Shown here: positions 1 through 9,377 of the stretch, one piece after another | How the letters are laid out: every line of letters starts with the position of its first letter | Numbering within the stretch: position 1 is the first letter of the stretch | From: Pseudomonadota bacterium | GTDB lineage: Bacteria; Pseudomonadota; Alphaproteobacteria; Rhizobiales; Devosiaceae | NCBI GenBank assembly: GCA_023433985.1 | Contig: JAEYTN010000276.1 | Location: 1-23,441 of the forward strand | Reading direction: 5' to 3' | Length of the DNA: 23,441 nucleotides | Notes under the pieces: generated by a model | What the model was told of the DNA's origin: nothing | Databases searched by the model: none | The model's input: the letters and a program-made list of their open reading frames with translations, nothing else | Position numbers and translations under genes: made by a program

Positions 1-330
1 GCCGATGGAGATGAGGTCGACGAAGGCGTCCTGCTCGTTGGCCTCGGCCCGCACGTTGGTGTCGATGACGCCGGCGACCTGGCCGAACTGCCCGATCTTT
101 TCGAGCTCCTCGGCGGTCGCGGCGCGATCGGCGCGGCTCAACTCGATATTGCCGCCCATGATCAGGGCAGCGTTCGACTCGAGCGTTTCCTCCATGCTGG
201 CGGCCACCGAGCTGACGCCGGCGATGAGGGCTGTGCCGACTGCGAGGCAGGCGATGATGAGGCCGAAGCGCCGCCAGTCTCCCCGCATGTCGAGGAGGCC
301 GAAGCGGATGGCGGACCAGAGGCGGTTCAT
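1..330 (-). CDS. YbbP-type ABC transporter permease, N-terminal part (cut by window edge)
   Basis: First 110 codons of an FtsX/MacB-superfamily inner-membrane permease; the rest lies beyond position 1. It opens with a basic, Trp-containing stretch (MNRLWSAIRFGLLDMRGDWR), then a first membrane helix at about residues 22-42, then the start of a periplasmic domain with the MGGNIEL motif near 60. That matches the YbbP pattern of one helix followed by a GGDLEL-like motif. The ATG start overlaps the stop of the upstream ATPase gene in an ATGA arrangement, so the two are translationally coupled and form one transporter. The YbbA-YbbP export substrate is not well established. LolC/E or MacB relatives are less likely because of the GGNIEL motif. 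Confidence 0.75.
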   Translation of the reverse strand, partial: MNRLWSAIRFGLLDMRGDWRRFGLIIACLAVGTALIAGVSSVAASMEETLESNAALIMGGNIELSRADRAATAEELEKIGQFGQVAGVIDTNVRAEANEQDAFVDLISIG

Positions 331-1070
331 TTAGGCGCCCTGGCCGTTTCGACGAGCTCGCCGGCCGTCATGGTCAGCACCCGGTCGGCGCGGGCGGCGA
401 GGCCCGGATCGTGGGTGATCATCACCACGGCGGCGTTCTGCTTGCGCGCCAGATCGAACATCAGCTCGATCACGGTGGCGCCGCTGGTCTGGTCGAGGTT
501 GCCGGTCGGCTCGTCGGCGAGGAGGAGCTGCGGCCTGGCGATGGTGGCGCGGGCGATGCCGACGCGCTGCTGCTCGCCGCCCGAGAGCGCGGCGGGGCGA
601 TGATCGAGGCGCTTGCCGAGGCCGACGGCCTCCAGCGCGGCGGCTGCCGCCTCGCGGGTTCTCTTCAGGCCCAGTTCAGGTTGGGCAATCTCATATGCGA
701 GCGCCACGTTGTCGAGCGCGGTGAGCGAGGGGATCAGGTGGAAGCTCTGGAACACGATGCCGAGGGTCTTGCGGCGGAAATCCGCCAGCTCGTCCTCACC
801 GAGCCTCGTCAGGTCGTACCCGGCGACGGAAACCGAGCCGGCGGTCGCCCGCTCGAGCCCGGCGAGCAGCATCAGCAGCGACGTCTTGCCGCTGCCCGAC
901 GGACCGACGATGGCCACCACTTCCGCCGGGGCGACCGTGAGGCCGATATTTTTGAGGATATGAAGCGGGCGCCCGCCGACATCCAGGGTGTAGTTCACGC
1001 CGGAGAGCGCAATGATCGGGGCGCTGGCCGGCCGGGCGCCGGGGATGCCGCCACCAGGGGTATCGTTCAC
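327..1070 (-). CDS. ABC transporter ATP-binding protein, YbbA/LolD family
   Basis: Nucleotide-binding subunit (247 aa) of the exporter whose permease follows. Visible motifs: Walker A GPSGSGKT (residues 56-63), Q-loop in VFQSFHLIPSL, signature LSGGEQQRVGIARA, Walker B LLLADEPTGNLD, and H-loop MITHD. The signature and the TGNLD D-loop are those of the MacB/LolD/YbbA group of type VII systems. The start is GTG at 1070, preceded by an AAGGCGA ribosome-binding site about 6 nt away. The first ~18 residues are Pro/Gly/Ala-rich and less conserved. In E. coli ybbA is divergent from the thioesterase gene tesA; here the divergent neighbour is an unrelated small exported protein. Confidence 0.88.
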   Translation of the reverse strand: MNDTPGGGIPGARPASAPIIALSGVNYTLDVGGRPLHILKNIGLTVAPAEVVAIVGPSGSGKTSLLMLLAGLERATAGSVSVAGYDLTRLGEDELADFRRKTLGIVFQSFHLIPSLTALDNVALAYEIAQPELGLKRTREAAAAALEAVGLGKRLDHRPAALSGGEQQRVGIARATIARPQLLLADEPTGNLDQTSGATVIELMFDLARKQNAAVVMITHDPGLAARADRVLTMTAGELVETARAPK

Positions 1071-1115
1071 GAAATCGCCTTTTCCATTTTCGGCAAGACT
1101 GTGGCAAACGCATTT

Positions 1116-1148
1116 GCGGCAAAGCCGCTACTGCAATCGCCTGCAATC
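1116..1148. promoter_or_regulatory. Divergent intergenic region with a dyad and a 10-bp-period direct repeat
   Basis: The 138-bp gap between the ATPase start and the secreted-protein start holds a perfect dyad GCGGC-AAA-GCCGC (1116-1128). Next to it is a direct repeat of CTGCAATC (1131-1138 and 1141-1148), spaced exactly one helical turn apart. Such spacing is typical of regulator half-sites, but no regulator can be named and I see no good -35/-10 pair. Confidence 0.3.
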
Positions 1149-1208
1149 CATGACAGAATTCCGGTACGTTTGAAAAGCGCCGGCAAGCATTTGGGGAGTG
1201 CCAAAATA

Positions 1209-1730
1209 ATGACCAGGGGTATTCGTTCGTTGGCCATGGCCACGGCGATCGCAGTTTCGAGCATCGCCGCGGCGCCAGCGATGGCCGGGCCGGCGGAGAT
1301 GGAACTGCTGTCGGGCTATGTGGGCGACTGGAAGGGCCAGGGCGTGATGCGCGGGGGCGAAGCGCCGGAAGCGTTCCGCTGCCGCATGCAGGTGCAGAAG
1401 GGCAACCAGGCGAAGGTGAACTTCGCCGGGCGCTGCACGCTGGTGAATTTCAACCTGTCGGTGTCGGGCACCATCGCCTTCAACGACAAGACCCGCCGCT
1501 ACGAGGCGGCGATGAGCTCGAATGCCGGGTTCTCGGGGGTAGCTGCCGGGCGCATCAATGGCGACACCATTACCTTCGACCTCGCCGCCAAGCAGATCGA
1601 CCGCGGCGGCAACGACATGCGCATCGGCTCGAAGGTGAGCCTCGTGGCCGACACGATCAATATCGACTTCGAGATCGAGTTCAACAACTCGGGCAGCGTG
1701 CTGACCGCGCAGGTGCCCTTCAAGCGCTGA
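1209..1730 (+). CDS. Small exported protein of unknown function
   Basis: A 173-aa protein with a clear Sec signal peptide: basic MTRGIR, a hydrophobic core, and cleavage after APAMA near residue 27. The mature part begins with a GYVGDWKGQG motif followed by alternating beta-strand patterns and many polar Asn/Thr residues, compatible with a lipocalin- or calycin-like barrel in the periplasm. It has two cysteines (in FRCRM and GRCTL) that could form a disulfide. The ATG at 1209 is chosen because it directly precedes the signal peptide and has GGGGAG about 10 nt upstream; the frame stays open far upstream but only as antisense to the ATPase gene. It stands alone, closed by the hairpin at 1751. 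I do not recognise the family. Confidence 0.75.
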   Translation: MTRGIRSLAMATAIAVSSIAAAPAMAGPAEMELLSGYVGDWKGQGVMRGGEAPEAFRCRMQVQKGNQAKVNFAGRCTLVNFNLSVSGTIAFNDKTRRYEAAMSSNAGFSGVAAGRINGDTITFDLAAKQIDRGGNDMRIGSKVSLVADTINIDFEIEFNNSGSVLTAQVPFKR

Positions 1731-1750
1731 GCCGGAGGCGCTTGCGTTTC

Positions 1751-1780
1751 AAAGGGCTCGCTGTTCGCAGCGGGCCCTTT
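1751..1780. terminator. Bidirectional hairpin terminator
   Basis: A 13-bp stem (1751-1763 with 1768-1780, one G-U wobble) closes a TTCG loop, followed by TTTT on the plus strand and preceded by AAA. It sits between the convergent ends of the secreted-protein gene (1730) and dctM (1783), so it can serve both. Confidence 0.75.
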
Positions 1781-1782
1781 TG

Positions 1783-3066
1783 CTATCGGGCGAAGGCCAT
1801 GTTTGGCAGCCACAGCACCACCTGGGGCAGGAACACCAGCACCGCGATCAGGGCGCAGATGGCGAGGATGAACGGGATCGACTCGATCGTGTACTCCTCG
1901 ATGGTCACATCCATCAGCGCGCAAACGGCGAACATGGCGGAGCCGGAGGGCCAGGTCATGCCGCCCAGGGTGACGATGGACATCATCAGGATGCCGAAAT
2001 GCACCGGGTCCATGCCGATCTGGTTGATGATCGGCACGAAGATGGGCGTCAGCAGCAGCACCATGACAGTCGAATCGAGCGCCAGCCCGGCGACCAGCAG
2101 GAACAGCAGGATCACCAGCACGATGACGTTTGGGTCGGTGATGCCCTCGAGCATCAGCGTCGCCAGTTGCTGCGGGCCCTGCAGGTATATGACGGCGAAG
2201 CCGACCATGCCGCTCATCAGGATGATGAGCATGATGAGCCCGACATCGGAGGCGGCGTGGCCGAAGGCGCCCCACACTTTCTTCAGCGTCAGTTCGCGGT
2301 GGGCGAGGAAACCGACGGCGAGGGCATAGACGACTGCGAAGGCACCGACTTCGGAGGGCGTGAACACCGCGCCACGGATCGAGAGCACCAGCGCCACCGG
2401 GAAGAACAGCGCCCACTTGGCATCCCATACGGCGAGCATCAGGGCCTTGAAGGTTGGCCGCTCGGCGTTGGCGACGACGTATTTGCGCTTTTTCGCGATG
2501 ACGTAGGCGGTGGCCATCAGCACCACCATCATCAGCAGGCCCGGGATGACGCCGGCGAGGAATAGCCGGCCGATGGAGACGTTGCCGACATAGCCGTAGA
2601 GAATGAGCCCGATCGAAGGCGGGATGGTTGCGGTGATGAGCGAGCCGACGGCGATCGCGGCGGCCGAGTAGCCCTTGCCGTAGCCGCGGGCGATCATGGT
2701 GGGGCCGAGGATGCGGGCTTCCATCGCCGCATCGGCCACCGCCGAGCCCGAGACGCCGCCCATCAGGGTGGAGAGCACGATGGCGACCTGCGCGAGGCCG
2801 CCCGCCATCCAGCCGACGGCCAGCAGCGAGATGCGGAGCAGCCGCTGGGTGATGCCGCTCTCGTTCATCAGGTGGCCGGCGAGCACGAAGAACGGCACCG
2901 CGAGGAGCGGAAAGCTCTGGCTCATGGTGGCGATCTTCTGCACGCCGATGGACGGCGGCATGCCCGGGGTGGTGAGGAAGAAGACGAAGCCTGCGAGCCC
3001 GGTGGCGAAGGCGACGGGCATGCCCACCGCCATCAACACCACGAAGACGACGGTGATCAGCAGCAT
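1783..3066 (-). CDS. dctM: TRAP transporter large permease subunit, DctM family
   Basis: 427 aa, the usual DctM length, almost entirely hydrophobic with about a dozen membrane segments. It forms the ion-coupled translocation channel of a tripartite ATP-independent periplasmic transporter. Family stretches include the N-terminal MLLITVVFVVLMAVGMPVAFA, the FVLAGHLMNESGI region near residue 61, the GGVSGSAVADAA segment and IPPSIGLILYG. The ATG starts 3 nt after the dctQ stop, so translation is coupled. The gene ends directly at the terminator hairpin at 1751-1780. The transported substrate cannot be read from this subunit. Confidence 0.93.
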   Translation of the reverse strand: MLLITVVFVVLMAVGMPVAFATGLAGFVFFLTTPGMPPSIGVQKIATMSQSFPLLAVPFFVLAGHLMNESGITQRLLRISLLAVGWMAGGLAQVAIVLSTLMGGVSGSAVADAAMEARILGPTMIARGYGKGYSAAAIAVGSLITATIPPSIGLILYGYVGNVSIGRLFLAGVIPGLLMMVVLMATAYVIAKKRKYVVANAERPTFKALMLAVWDAKWALFFPVALVLSIRGAVFTPSEVGAFAVVYALAVGFLAHRELTLKKVWGAFGHAASDVGLIMLIILMSGMVGFAVIYLQGPQQLATLMLEGITDPNVIVLVILLFLLVAGLALDSTVMVLLLTPIFVPIINQIGMDPVHFGILMMSIVTLGGMTWPSGSAMFAVCALMDVTIEEYTIESIPFILAICALIAVLVFLPQVVLWLPNMAFAR

Positions 3067-3069
3067 GGC

Positions 3070-3603
3070 CTAGAGCTCCAGCGCCGCCGGCGCGTCGCGA
3101 TCGGACGCGGTGCGGGTGTAGACGAGCTTGCCCTGCCGCCGCGTCCGCCATGCCGTCCCCATGTTGTAGGCGAGCGACCCGGCAAGCAGAGCGCAGCCCA
3201 CCGGCACCGCGGCGGTGACCCAGGCATAGGACAGGGTGGAATCGCCAAAGGTGCGCTCGCGGTTGAGCCAGGCGAGCTGGAAGCCGAGCACCACGAGCAC
3301 AGCCAGGAAGCCGAGGATCACGACGCCGCAAACGAGTTCGAGCCAGAGGCGCTGGGTGTGCGGCAGGTATTTCACCAGCACTTCCATGCCCAGGTGGGAC
3401 TTCTCGCGCATGGCCCGGCAGGCGCCCAGCATGCACAGCCAGATGAAGAGCAGCTGCGCCATATCGACCGACCAGGTGAGCGGGTGGCCGAAAAAGCGCA
3501 TCAGCGCGGCGACGAAGACGAGACCCGTAATGGCGGCGAGCAGCAGCACGCAGAGCGCGAGCTCGACCTGGGCTAGGCGCTTGAGCAACATGGCACGATC
3601 CAT
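3070..3603 (-). CDS. dctQ: TRAP transporter small permease subunit, DctQ family
   Basis: 177 aa with four predicted membrane helices (about residues 15-35, 45-65, 90-112 and 130-150). The WSVDMAQLLFIWLCMLGACRAMREKSHLGM segment is the DctQ hallmark, with the conserved W and the acidic and basic residues around helix 2. It pairs with DctM in the inner membrane. The ATG at 3603 has only a weak ribosome-binding site; a second ATG four codons later is possible. It follows dctP by 48 nt and precedes dctM by 3 nt. Confidence 0.9.
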   Translation of the reverse strand: MDRAMLLKRLAQVELALCVLLLAAITGLVFVAALMRFFGHPLTWSVDMAQLLFIWLCMLGACRAMREKSHLGMEVLVKYLPHTQRLWLELVCGVVILGFLAVLVVLGFQLAWLNRERTFGDSTLSYAWVTAAVPVGCALLAGSLAYNMGTAWRTRRQGKLVYTRTASDRDAPAALEL

Positions 3604-3651
3604 GAAGGGCCGAAGCGGGGCAGGAAGGCCCCGGCCCCGGCGGGAGACGGC

Positions 3652-4629
3652 CTATTCGGCGGCAAGGGCCTGCACGGTGTCGCGCAGGTCGCCGTAGCCG
3701 AGCTTCTCGTAGACGCCCGCGGTCGCCTCCTTGAACACCTGCGTGTCCGGCGAGGAGACGGTCATGCCGGCCTCGGCGAGTTCCGCCTCGATCTGGGCGA
3801 GCGCGTCCCGCGTGCCGTAGGACCCGACATCGCCGGCCTTCAGCGCCTCGTCGCGCAGGACCTTGCGCAGATCCTCGGGCAGCGAGTCGTACCAGGCTCC
3901 GGAGGTCACCATGCCGGTGATGAGGTTGATGTGGCCGGTCTTGGCGAGGAACTTCGTCACCTCGAACAGCTTGGCGCCCTGCCCGGCCGGCAGTTGCGCC
4001 TCGGCCGCATCGAGCGCCTTCTGCTCGAGCGCGGCGTAGACTTCGGCGAAGGGCATCGGCGTCGGCACGGCGCCCATGGCCGTCACCGTTTCCACCCAGA
4101 CCGGGGCACCCGGGGTGCGCATGCGGATGCCAGCGAGATCGGCCGGGGTCTTCACCTCGACATTGGTCCACAAGTGGCGTTCGCCCTGCCACCAGTTGAA
4201 GCTCAGCACCTGCAGCTGCGCGCTGTCGTGGAGCTTCTGCACCCACTCCTCGAAGAGCGGCGACACCGCCACTTTGCGCACCCCGTCATAGCCGTTGGCG
4301 AGATAGGGGGCGCCCATGATGCCGAACTCGGTGACATAGGTGGCGAGACGGCCGCCATCGACGATCACCGCGACCGGGGCGCCGGCGCGCGCCTGCTCCA
4401 GCACGTCCTCGTCCGGGCCGAGCTGAGAATTGGGGAAGAGCTTGACCTCGATCCGGCCGCCGCTCGCCTCGGCCACACCGGCGACAAAGCTTTCGAGGCC
4501 CTTGTAGAGCGGATCGGACGTGGCGAGCGCGGTATTGACGCTCAGGGTGTAGTCGGCGGCCAGTGCGGGCGCGCCCGCAAGAATTAGAAGTCCGGCCGGC
4601 ACGGCAGCAGTCAGCTTCAAGAATTCCAT
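3652..4629 (-). CDS. dctP: TRAP transporter periplasmic solute-binding protein, DctP family
   Basis: 325 aa. A signal peptide (residues 1-25, ending GAPALA-A) exports it to the periplasm, where it delivers substrate to DctQM. DctP-family landmarks: an FPNSQLGPDEDVLEQARAG segment, the central RMRTPGAPVWVETVTAMGA stretch with the Arg that typically binds the substrate carboxylate, and PTPMPFAEVYAALEQKALDAAEAQ. Substrate is therefore probably an organic or sugar acid, but which one is unknown. The ATG at 4629 is chosen because it starts the signal peptide and has a strong GGAGGAGG upstream; an in-frame ATG at 4728 would run into the divergent regulator. Confidence 0.93.
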   Translation of the reverse strand: MEFLKLTAAVPAGLLILAGAPALAADYTLSVNTALATSDPLYKGLESFVAGVAEASGGRIEVKLFPNSQLGPDEDVLEQARAGAPVAVIVDGGRLATYVTEFGIMGAPYLANGYDGVRKVAVSPLFEEWVQKLHDSAQLQVLSFNWWQGERHLWTNVEVKTPADLAGIRMRTPGAPVWVETVTAMGAVPTPMPFAEVYAALEQKALDAAEAQLPAGQGAKLFEVTKFLAKTGHINLITGMVTSGAWYDSLPEDLRKVLRDEALKAGDVGSYGTRDALAQIEAELAEAGMTVSSPDTQVFKEATAGVYEKLGYGDLRDTVQALAAE

Positions 4630-4662
4630 TTGTCCTCCTCCTGCGCCCAGTCGATCGGACGC

Positions 4663-4702
4663 TTGAAAGAAAGCTAGTATGGTAGTATCCGGTATGTCAA
4701 TG
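4663..4702. promoter_or_regulatory. Shared dctP / gntR control region
   Basis: On the minus strand a consensus -35 TTGACA (4700-4695) faces -10 candidates TACTAG (4679-4674, 15-bp spacer) or TAGCTT (4676-4671, 18-bp spacer) for the TRAP operon. On the plus strand TTGAAA (4663-4668) could serve the regulator. The overlapping block contains two TAGTAT repeats (4675-4680 and 4683-4688) and GGTAT (4691-4695), with a TGGTAGTATCC core loosely like FCD-GntR operators. The regulator probably binds here and controls both directions. Confidence 0.4.
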
Positions 4703-5404
4703 AGCCTCGATTTTCTTCCCAACCTCACCGATACACTTGCCGGGCAACGCCCTGCGACTGCGGGGACTCGCGCCTACCACGCGCTGCGCCAGGCGATCAT
4801 CCAGCTGCAGCTGCGGCCCGGCTACCTGCTGTCGGAAACCGAAGTGGCGAGGCAGCTGGGGGTATCGCGCCAGCCCGTGCGGGAGGCCTTCATCAAGCTG
4901 GCCGAGGTCGGGCTGCTCGAGGTGCGGCCGCAGCGCGGCACGATCGTGAAGCTGATCTCGATCCGGGATGTCGGAGACGCGCGCTTCCTGCGCGAGGCGA
5001 TCGAACTGGCGGTGGTGCGGCAGGCGACAAGCGACGCGAGCACACGGGACCTCGCGGACCTGGACGCCATCATCGCGGCGCAGCGCGCTCTCGGCGAGGG
5101 CGACAACGTGGCGTTCCTCCGGCTCGACGAGGCGTTCCACCAACGGCTGGCGCGGAGCGCGGGCCGCGAGCATGCCTGGCGGGTGCTGGAGAATCTCAAG
5201 GCACAGATGGACCGGGTGCGGTTCCTGTCGCTGCCCGATGCGACACCGCTCGAAACCATCGTGGCGCAGCATGCGCGCATCCTGGAGGGCGTGCGCCGGC
5301 GCGAGGCGGCGGTCGCCGAGGCGGCGATGCGCGAGCACCTGAGCGAGATCTTCGCCTCGATCCCGAAGCTCGCGGCGCAGCACCCGGACCTGTTCACGCA
5401 GTAG
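4679..5404 (+). CDS. GntR-family transcriptional regulator with FCD domain (FadR subfamily)
   Basis: 241 aa. A winged helix-turn-helix lies at about residues 30-92, with the family signature LSETEVARQLGVSRQPVREAFIKLAEVGLLEVRPQRGTIV. An all-helical FCD ligand-binding domain follows (about 98-225). Its metal/ligand triad is visible as LDEAFHQRLA, QHARILEGV and MREHLSEI. Divergent placement next to a TRAP operon makes it the probable local, substrate-responsive regulator of that operon. Start choice is uncertain: ATG codons at 4679, 4694 and 4700 are all in frame, none with a strong ribosome-binding site, and the first overlaps the presumed dctP promoter. Confidence 0.9.
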   Translation: MVVSGMSMSLDFLPNLTDTLAGQRPATAGTRAYHALRQAIIQLQLRPGYLLSETEVARQLGVSRQPVREAFIKLAEVGLLEVRPQRGTIVKLISIRDVGDARFLREAIELAVVRQATSDASTRDLADLDAIIAAQRALGEGDNVAFLRLDEAFHQRLARSAGREHAWRVLENLKAQMDRVRFLSLPDATPLETIVAQHARILEGVRRREAAVAEAAMREHLSEIFASIPKLAAQHPDLFTQ

Positions 5405-5422
5405 CGACCCGTCGCAGACGGT

Positions 5423-5755
5423 CTACTTCTGGTCCCAGCCCGTGATGATGCCGTCTTCCAGTGTGACCTTGTCGCGGAAGCGGTTCTTGCCGACCGGCTT
5501 GTACTTGAAGACCTCCCGGACCTTCGTTTTCATCACCTTCTGCTCGACTGCGGCAGGCTCGCCCCAGCTGTCCCTGAGCTGCTCGACGGTCATGCCCTGC
5601 CAGATGGTCTGCGTCAGCAGCGCCTGCACGACCTTGTCGTCGCCATACTTCGCCAGAAGGCGGGCGTAGCGGCTGCGCGTCGCCAGTGCGCGGGCGACGA
5701 AGAGCAGCACCACGAGTGCCACCCCCAGCAACAAAGCTGCGACGACCCACTCCAT
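5423..5755 (-). CDS. Small membrane-anchored protein of unknown function
   Basis: 110 aa. An N-terminal helix (about residues 4-24, MEWVVAALLLGVALVVLLFV) is followed by a soluble part with a short RLLAKYGDD helix and then TVEQLRDSWGEPAAVEQKVMKTKVREVFKY...KVTLEDGIITGWDQK. This glycine-proline turn plus K/V strand pattern resembles small SmpA/DUF2845-like beta domains; that is a resemblance only. The ATG at 5755 is preferred over one at 5812 because GGGGAGG lies about 8 nt upstream. It is convergent with gntR, only 18 nt apart, without a visible terminator. Confidence 0.65.
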   Translation of the reverse strand: MEWVVAALLLGVALVVLLFVARALATRSRYARLLAKYGDDKVVQALLTQTIWQGMTVEQLRDSWGEPAAVEQKVMKTKVREVFKYKPVGKNRFRDKVTLEDGIITGWDQK

Positions 5756-5850
5756 CTGCAGTGCCTCCCCATCGAACCCGAGGCAGAGGAAAAGCGCGGA
5801 TGGCCGAGGCATTCAACCCCTTTCGCGTGGCTTGGGGTGGTGGGCCGATG

Positions 5851-5879
5851 TTGCAGCGACGACCGACCGGCGCTATAGG
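5851..5879 (+). promoter_or_regulatory. Candidate promoter for the GNAT gene
   Basis: TTGCAG (5851-5856), a 17-bp spacer and TATAGG (5874-5879) resemble a housekeeping promoter. It would give a leader of about 135 nt before the ATG at 6023. Confidence 0.4.
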
Positions 5880-5954
5880 CGATGCATCAACCGTTCGAGG
5901 CGCCTCTGCCTAGCATTGCCTGATCCGTCCAGCCGGCCCGGCGCCGGCGTGACC

Positions 5955-6000
5955 CTCCCCGCGGGACGGGGAGCCTGAAATCATGGCCGCCTGGCGGCCA
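5955..6000 (+). repeat. Two consecutive GC-rich hairpins in the GNAT leader
   Basis: CTCCCCG-CGGGA-CGGGGAG (5955-5973) is followed 10 nt later by TGGCCGCC-T-GGCGGCCA (5984-6000). Both are perfect dyads and end 22 nt before the ATG. The first resembles the CCTCCCC/GGGGAGG core of the repeat element at 21051-21166, so it may be a solitary repeat unit; alternatively the pair acts as an attenuator or blocks ribosome access. Confidence 0.45.
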
Positions 6001-6022
6001 AGCAAAACGGTTGCAAATCACA

Positions 6023-6547
6023 ATGACTGAACTTCATGCCGATGGCGTGCGGCTCGTGCCCACGACCATTGACCTGCTCGCACACGAGGACGTTTCCGGC
6101 GCGGCGCTTGCCACCGCACTGCGGGTGGCCCCGCCGGCCAGCTGGCCCCCGCCGTTCAACGGTCCGGAAACCCGCGATTGGATGCGGCGACATCTCCTCG
6201 CCGACACGCGCAATGCCAGCTGGTTCGGCTGGTACATCATTGCGGAGATCGAGGGCGTGACTACACTCGTGGGTGGCGCCGGATACAAGGGCCCGCCCGA
6301 CGGCAACGGCGAAGTCGAGATCGGCTATGCCGTAGTGCCTCAGTATCATCGCCGCGGCCTCGCCAGCGCGGCAGTGCGCCTGCTGTGCCGTCGCGCCTTC
6401 GCCGAAGGGGCGACGGCGGTGCTGGCGGAAACGCTGCCGACGCTCGCGGCCTCGCAAGGGTTGCTGCGGAGCACCGGGTTCACCAAGGTGGCGGAGCGGA
6501 TCGATCCCGACGAAGGCGAGGTCTGGCGCTACCGGCTGGAGCGCTGA
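6023..6547 (+). CDS. GNAT-family N-acetyltransferase, RimJ/RimL-like
   Basis: 174 aa. The central part has the acetyl-CoA-binding GNAT core: beta-4 GEVEIGYAVVPQYH followed by the pyrophosphate loop RRGLASAAV (Q/R-x-x-G-x-G/A) and helix 3. The later ASQGLLRSTGFTKVAE segment is motif B, as in RimJ/RimL-type enzymes that acetylate protein N-termini or small amines. The acceptor substrate cannot be inferred. The ATG at 6023 is used; a TTG at 6011 is in frame. The ribosome-binding site is weak, and two strong hairpins lie just upstream. The gene stands alone and is followed by the hairpin at 6553. Confidence 0.85.
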   Translation: MTELHADGVRLVPTTIDLLAHEDVSGAALATALRVAPPASWPPPFNGPETRDWMRRHLLADTRNASWFGWYIIAEIEGVTTLVGGAGYKGPPDGNGEVEIGYAVVPQYHRRGLASAAVRLLCRRAFAEGATAVLAETLPTLAASQGLLRSTGFTKVAERIDPDEGEVWRYRLER

Positions 6548-6552
6548 CACAT

Positions 6553-6578
6553 GGGGGCCGCCGTACGCGGCGGCCCCC
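6553..6578. terminator. Strong GC hairpin, probable terminator
   Basis: A perfect 11-bp stem GGGGGCCGCCG / CGGCGGCCCCC (6553-6563 with 6568-6578) with a TACG loop. It lies between the GNAT stop and the minus-strand remnant described next. There is no T-tract on either side, so it is a weak or factor-assisted terminator at best. Confidence 0.5.
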
Positions 6579-6779
6579 TACTGCCTGGGCGGCTCCTCGT
6601 AGCTCGCGTCGTTATCGACAGTGATTGTCGGTGTGTTCCGGGCATGCCGGACGACCATGACCGTCACAGTTCCGTGGCCAGGTCGTAATCAAAGAGATAT
6701 TCCTCGATCGTGACCCGTCTCGCTCCGGCCAGCGAAACGATGGCATCCGTCAATCCCGACTCAGGAAAACGAGTCGTGG

Positions 6780-6780
<1 letters not shown>
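6578..6780 (-). pseudogene. Probable RelE/ParE-family toxin remnant, truncated and frameshifted
   Basis: Directly after the gyrB stop the minus strand reads, without a start codon, ATTRFPESGLTDAIVSLA then GARRVTIEEYLFDYDLATEL and a TGA at 6664-6666. In the next frame, overlapping that stop, it continues VTVMVVRHARNTPTITVDND to a TAG at 6578-6580. Joined across one apparent missing base, the two pieces resemble the C-terminal half of a RelE/ParE toxin (FP-SG, L-RR-x-I-x-Y-x-x-x-Y, then V-x-V-x-x-V-R-H-x-R-x-x-P). The N-terminal ~40 residues and any antitoxin gene are absent. Third codon positions are GC-rich, as in genes. Assignment is by eye from short motifs; two tiny overlapping ORFs or noncoding DNA remain possible. 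Confidence 0.45.
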
Positions 6781-9254
<2,474 letters not shown>

Positions 9255-9341
9255 TCAGCACGTGAGCTGCTGTGTCTCTAGCGGATGGGAGGGATATACC
9301 CAAGCTAAATGGCTATTTTGCGCCGGATTTTCAAGGTTTTC

Positions 9342-9355
9342 GGGCCGGCGGGCCC
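9342..9355. terminator. Weak hairpin between recF and gyrB
   Basis: GGGCC-GGCG-GGCCC (9342-9355) lies 22 nt beyond the recF stop. A T-run follows only on the plus strand, where no gene ends, so terminator function for recF is doubtful. Confidence 0.25.
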
Positions 9356-9377
9356 CCTTGTTTTTCGCCGTCGGCAC

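Noticed and set aside
1499..4246. 915-codon open frame on the minus strand across the TRAP genes
   Set aside because: Arg/Ala/Gly/His-rich translation with no motifs, overlapping dctM, dctQ and dctP, which are clear family members. It is an artefact of GC-rich DNA.
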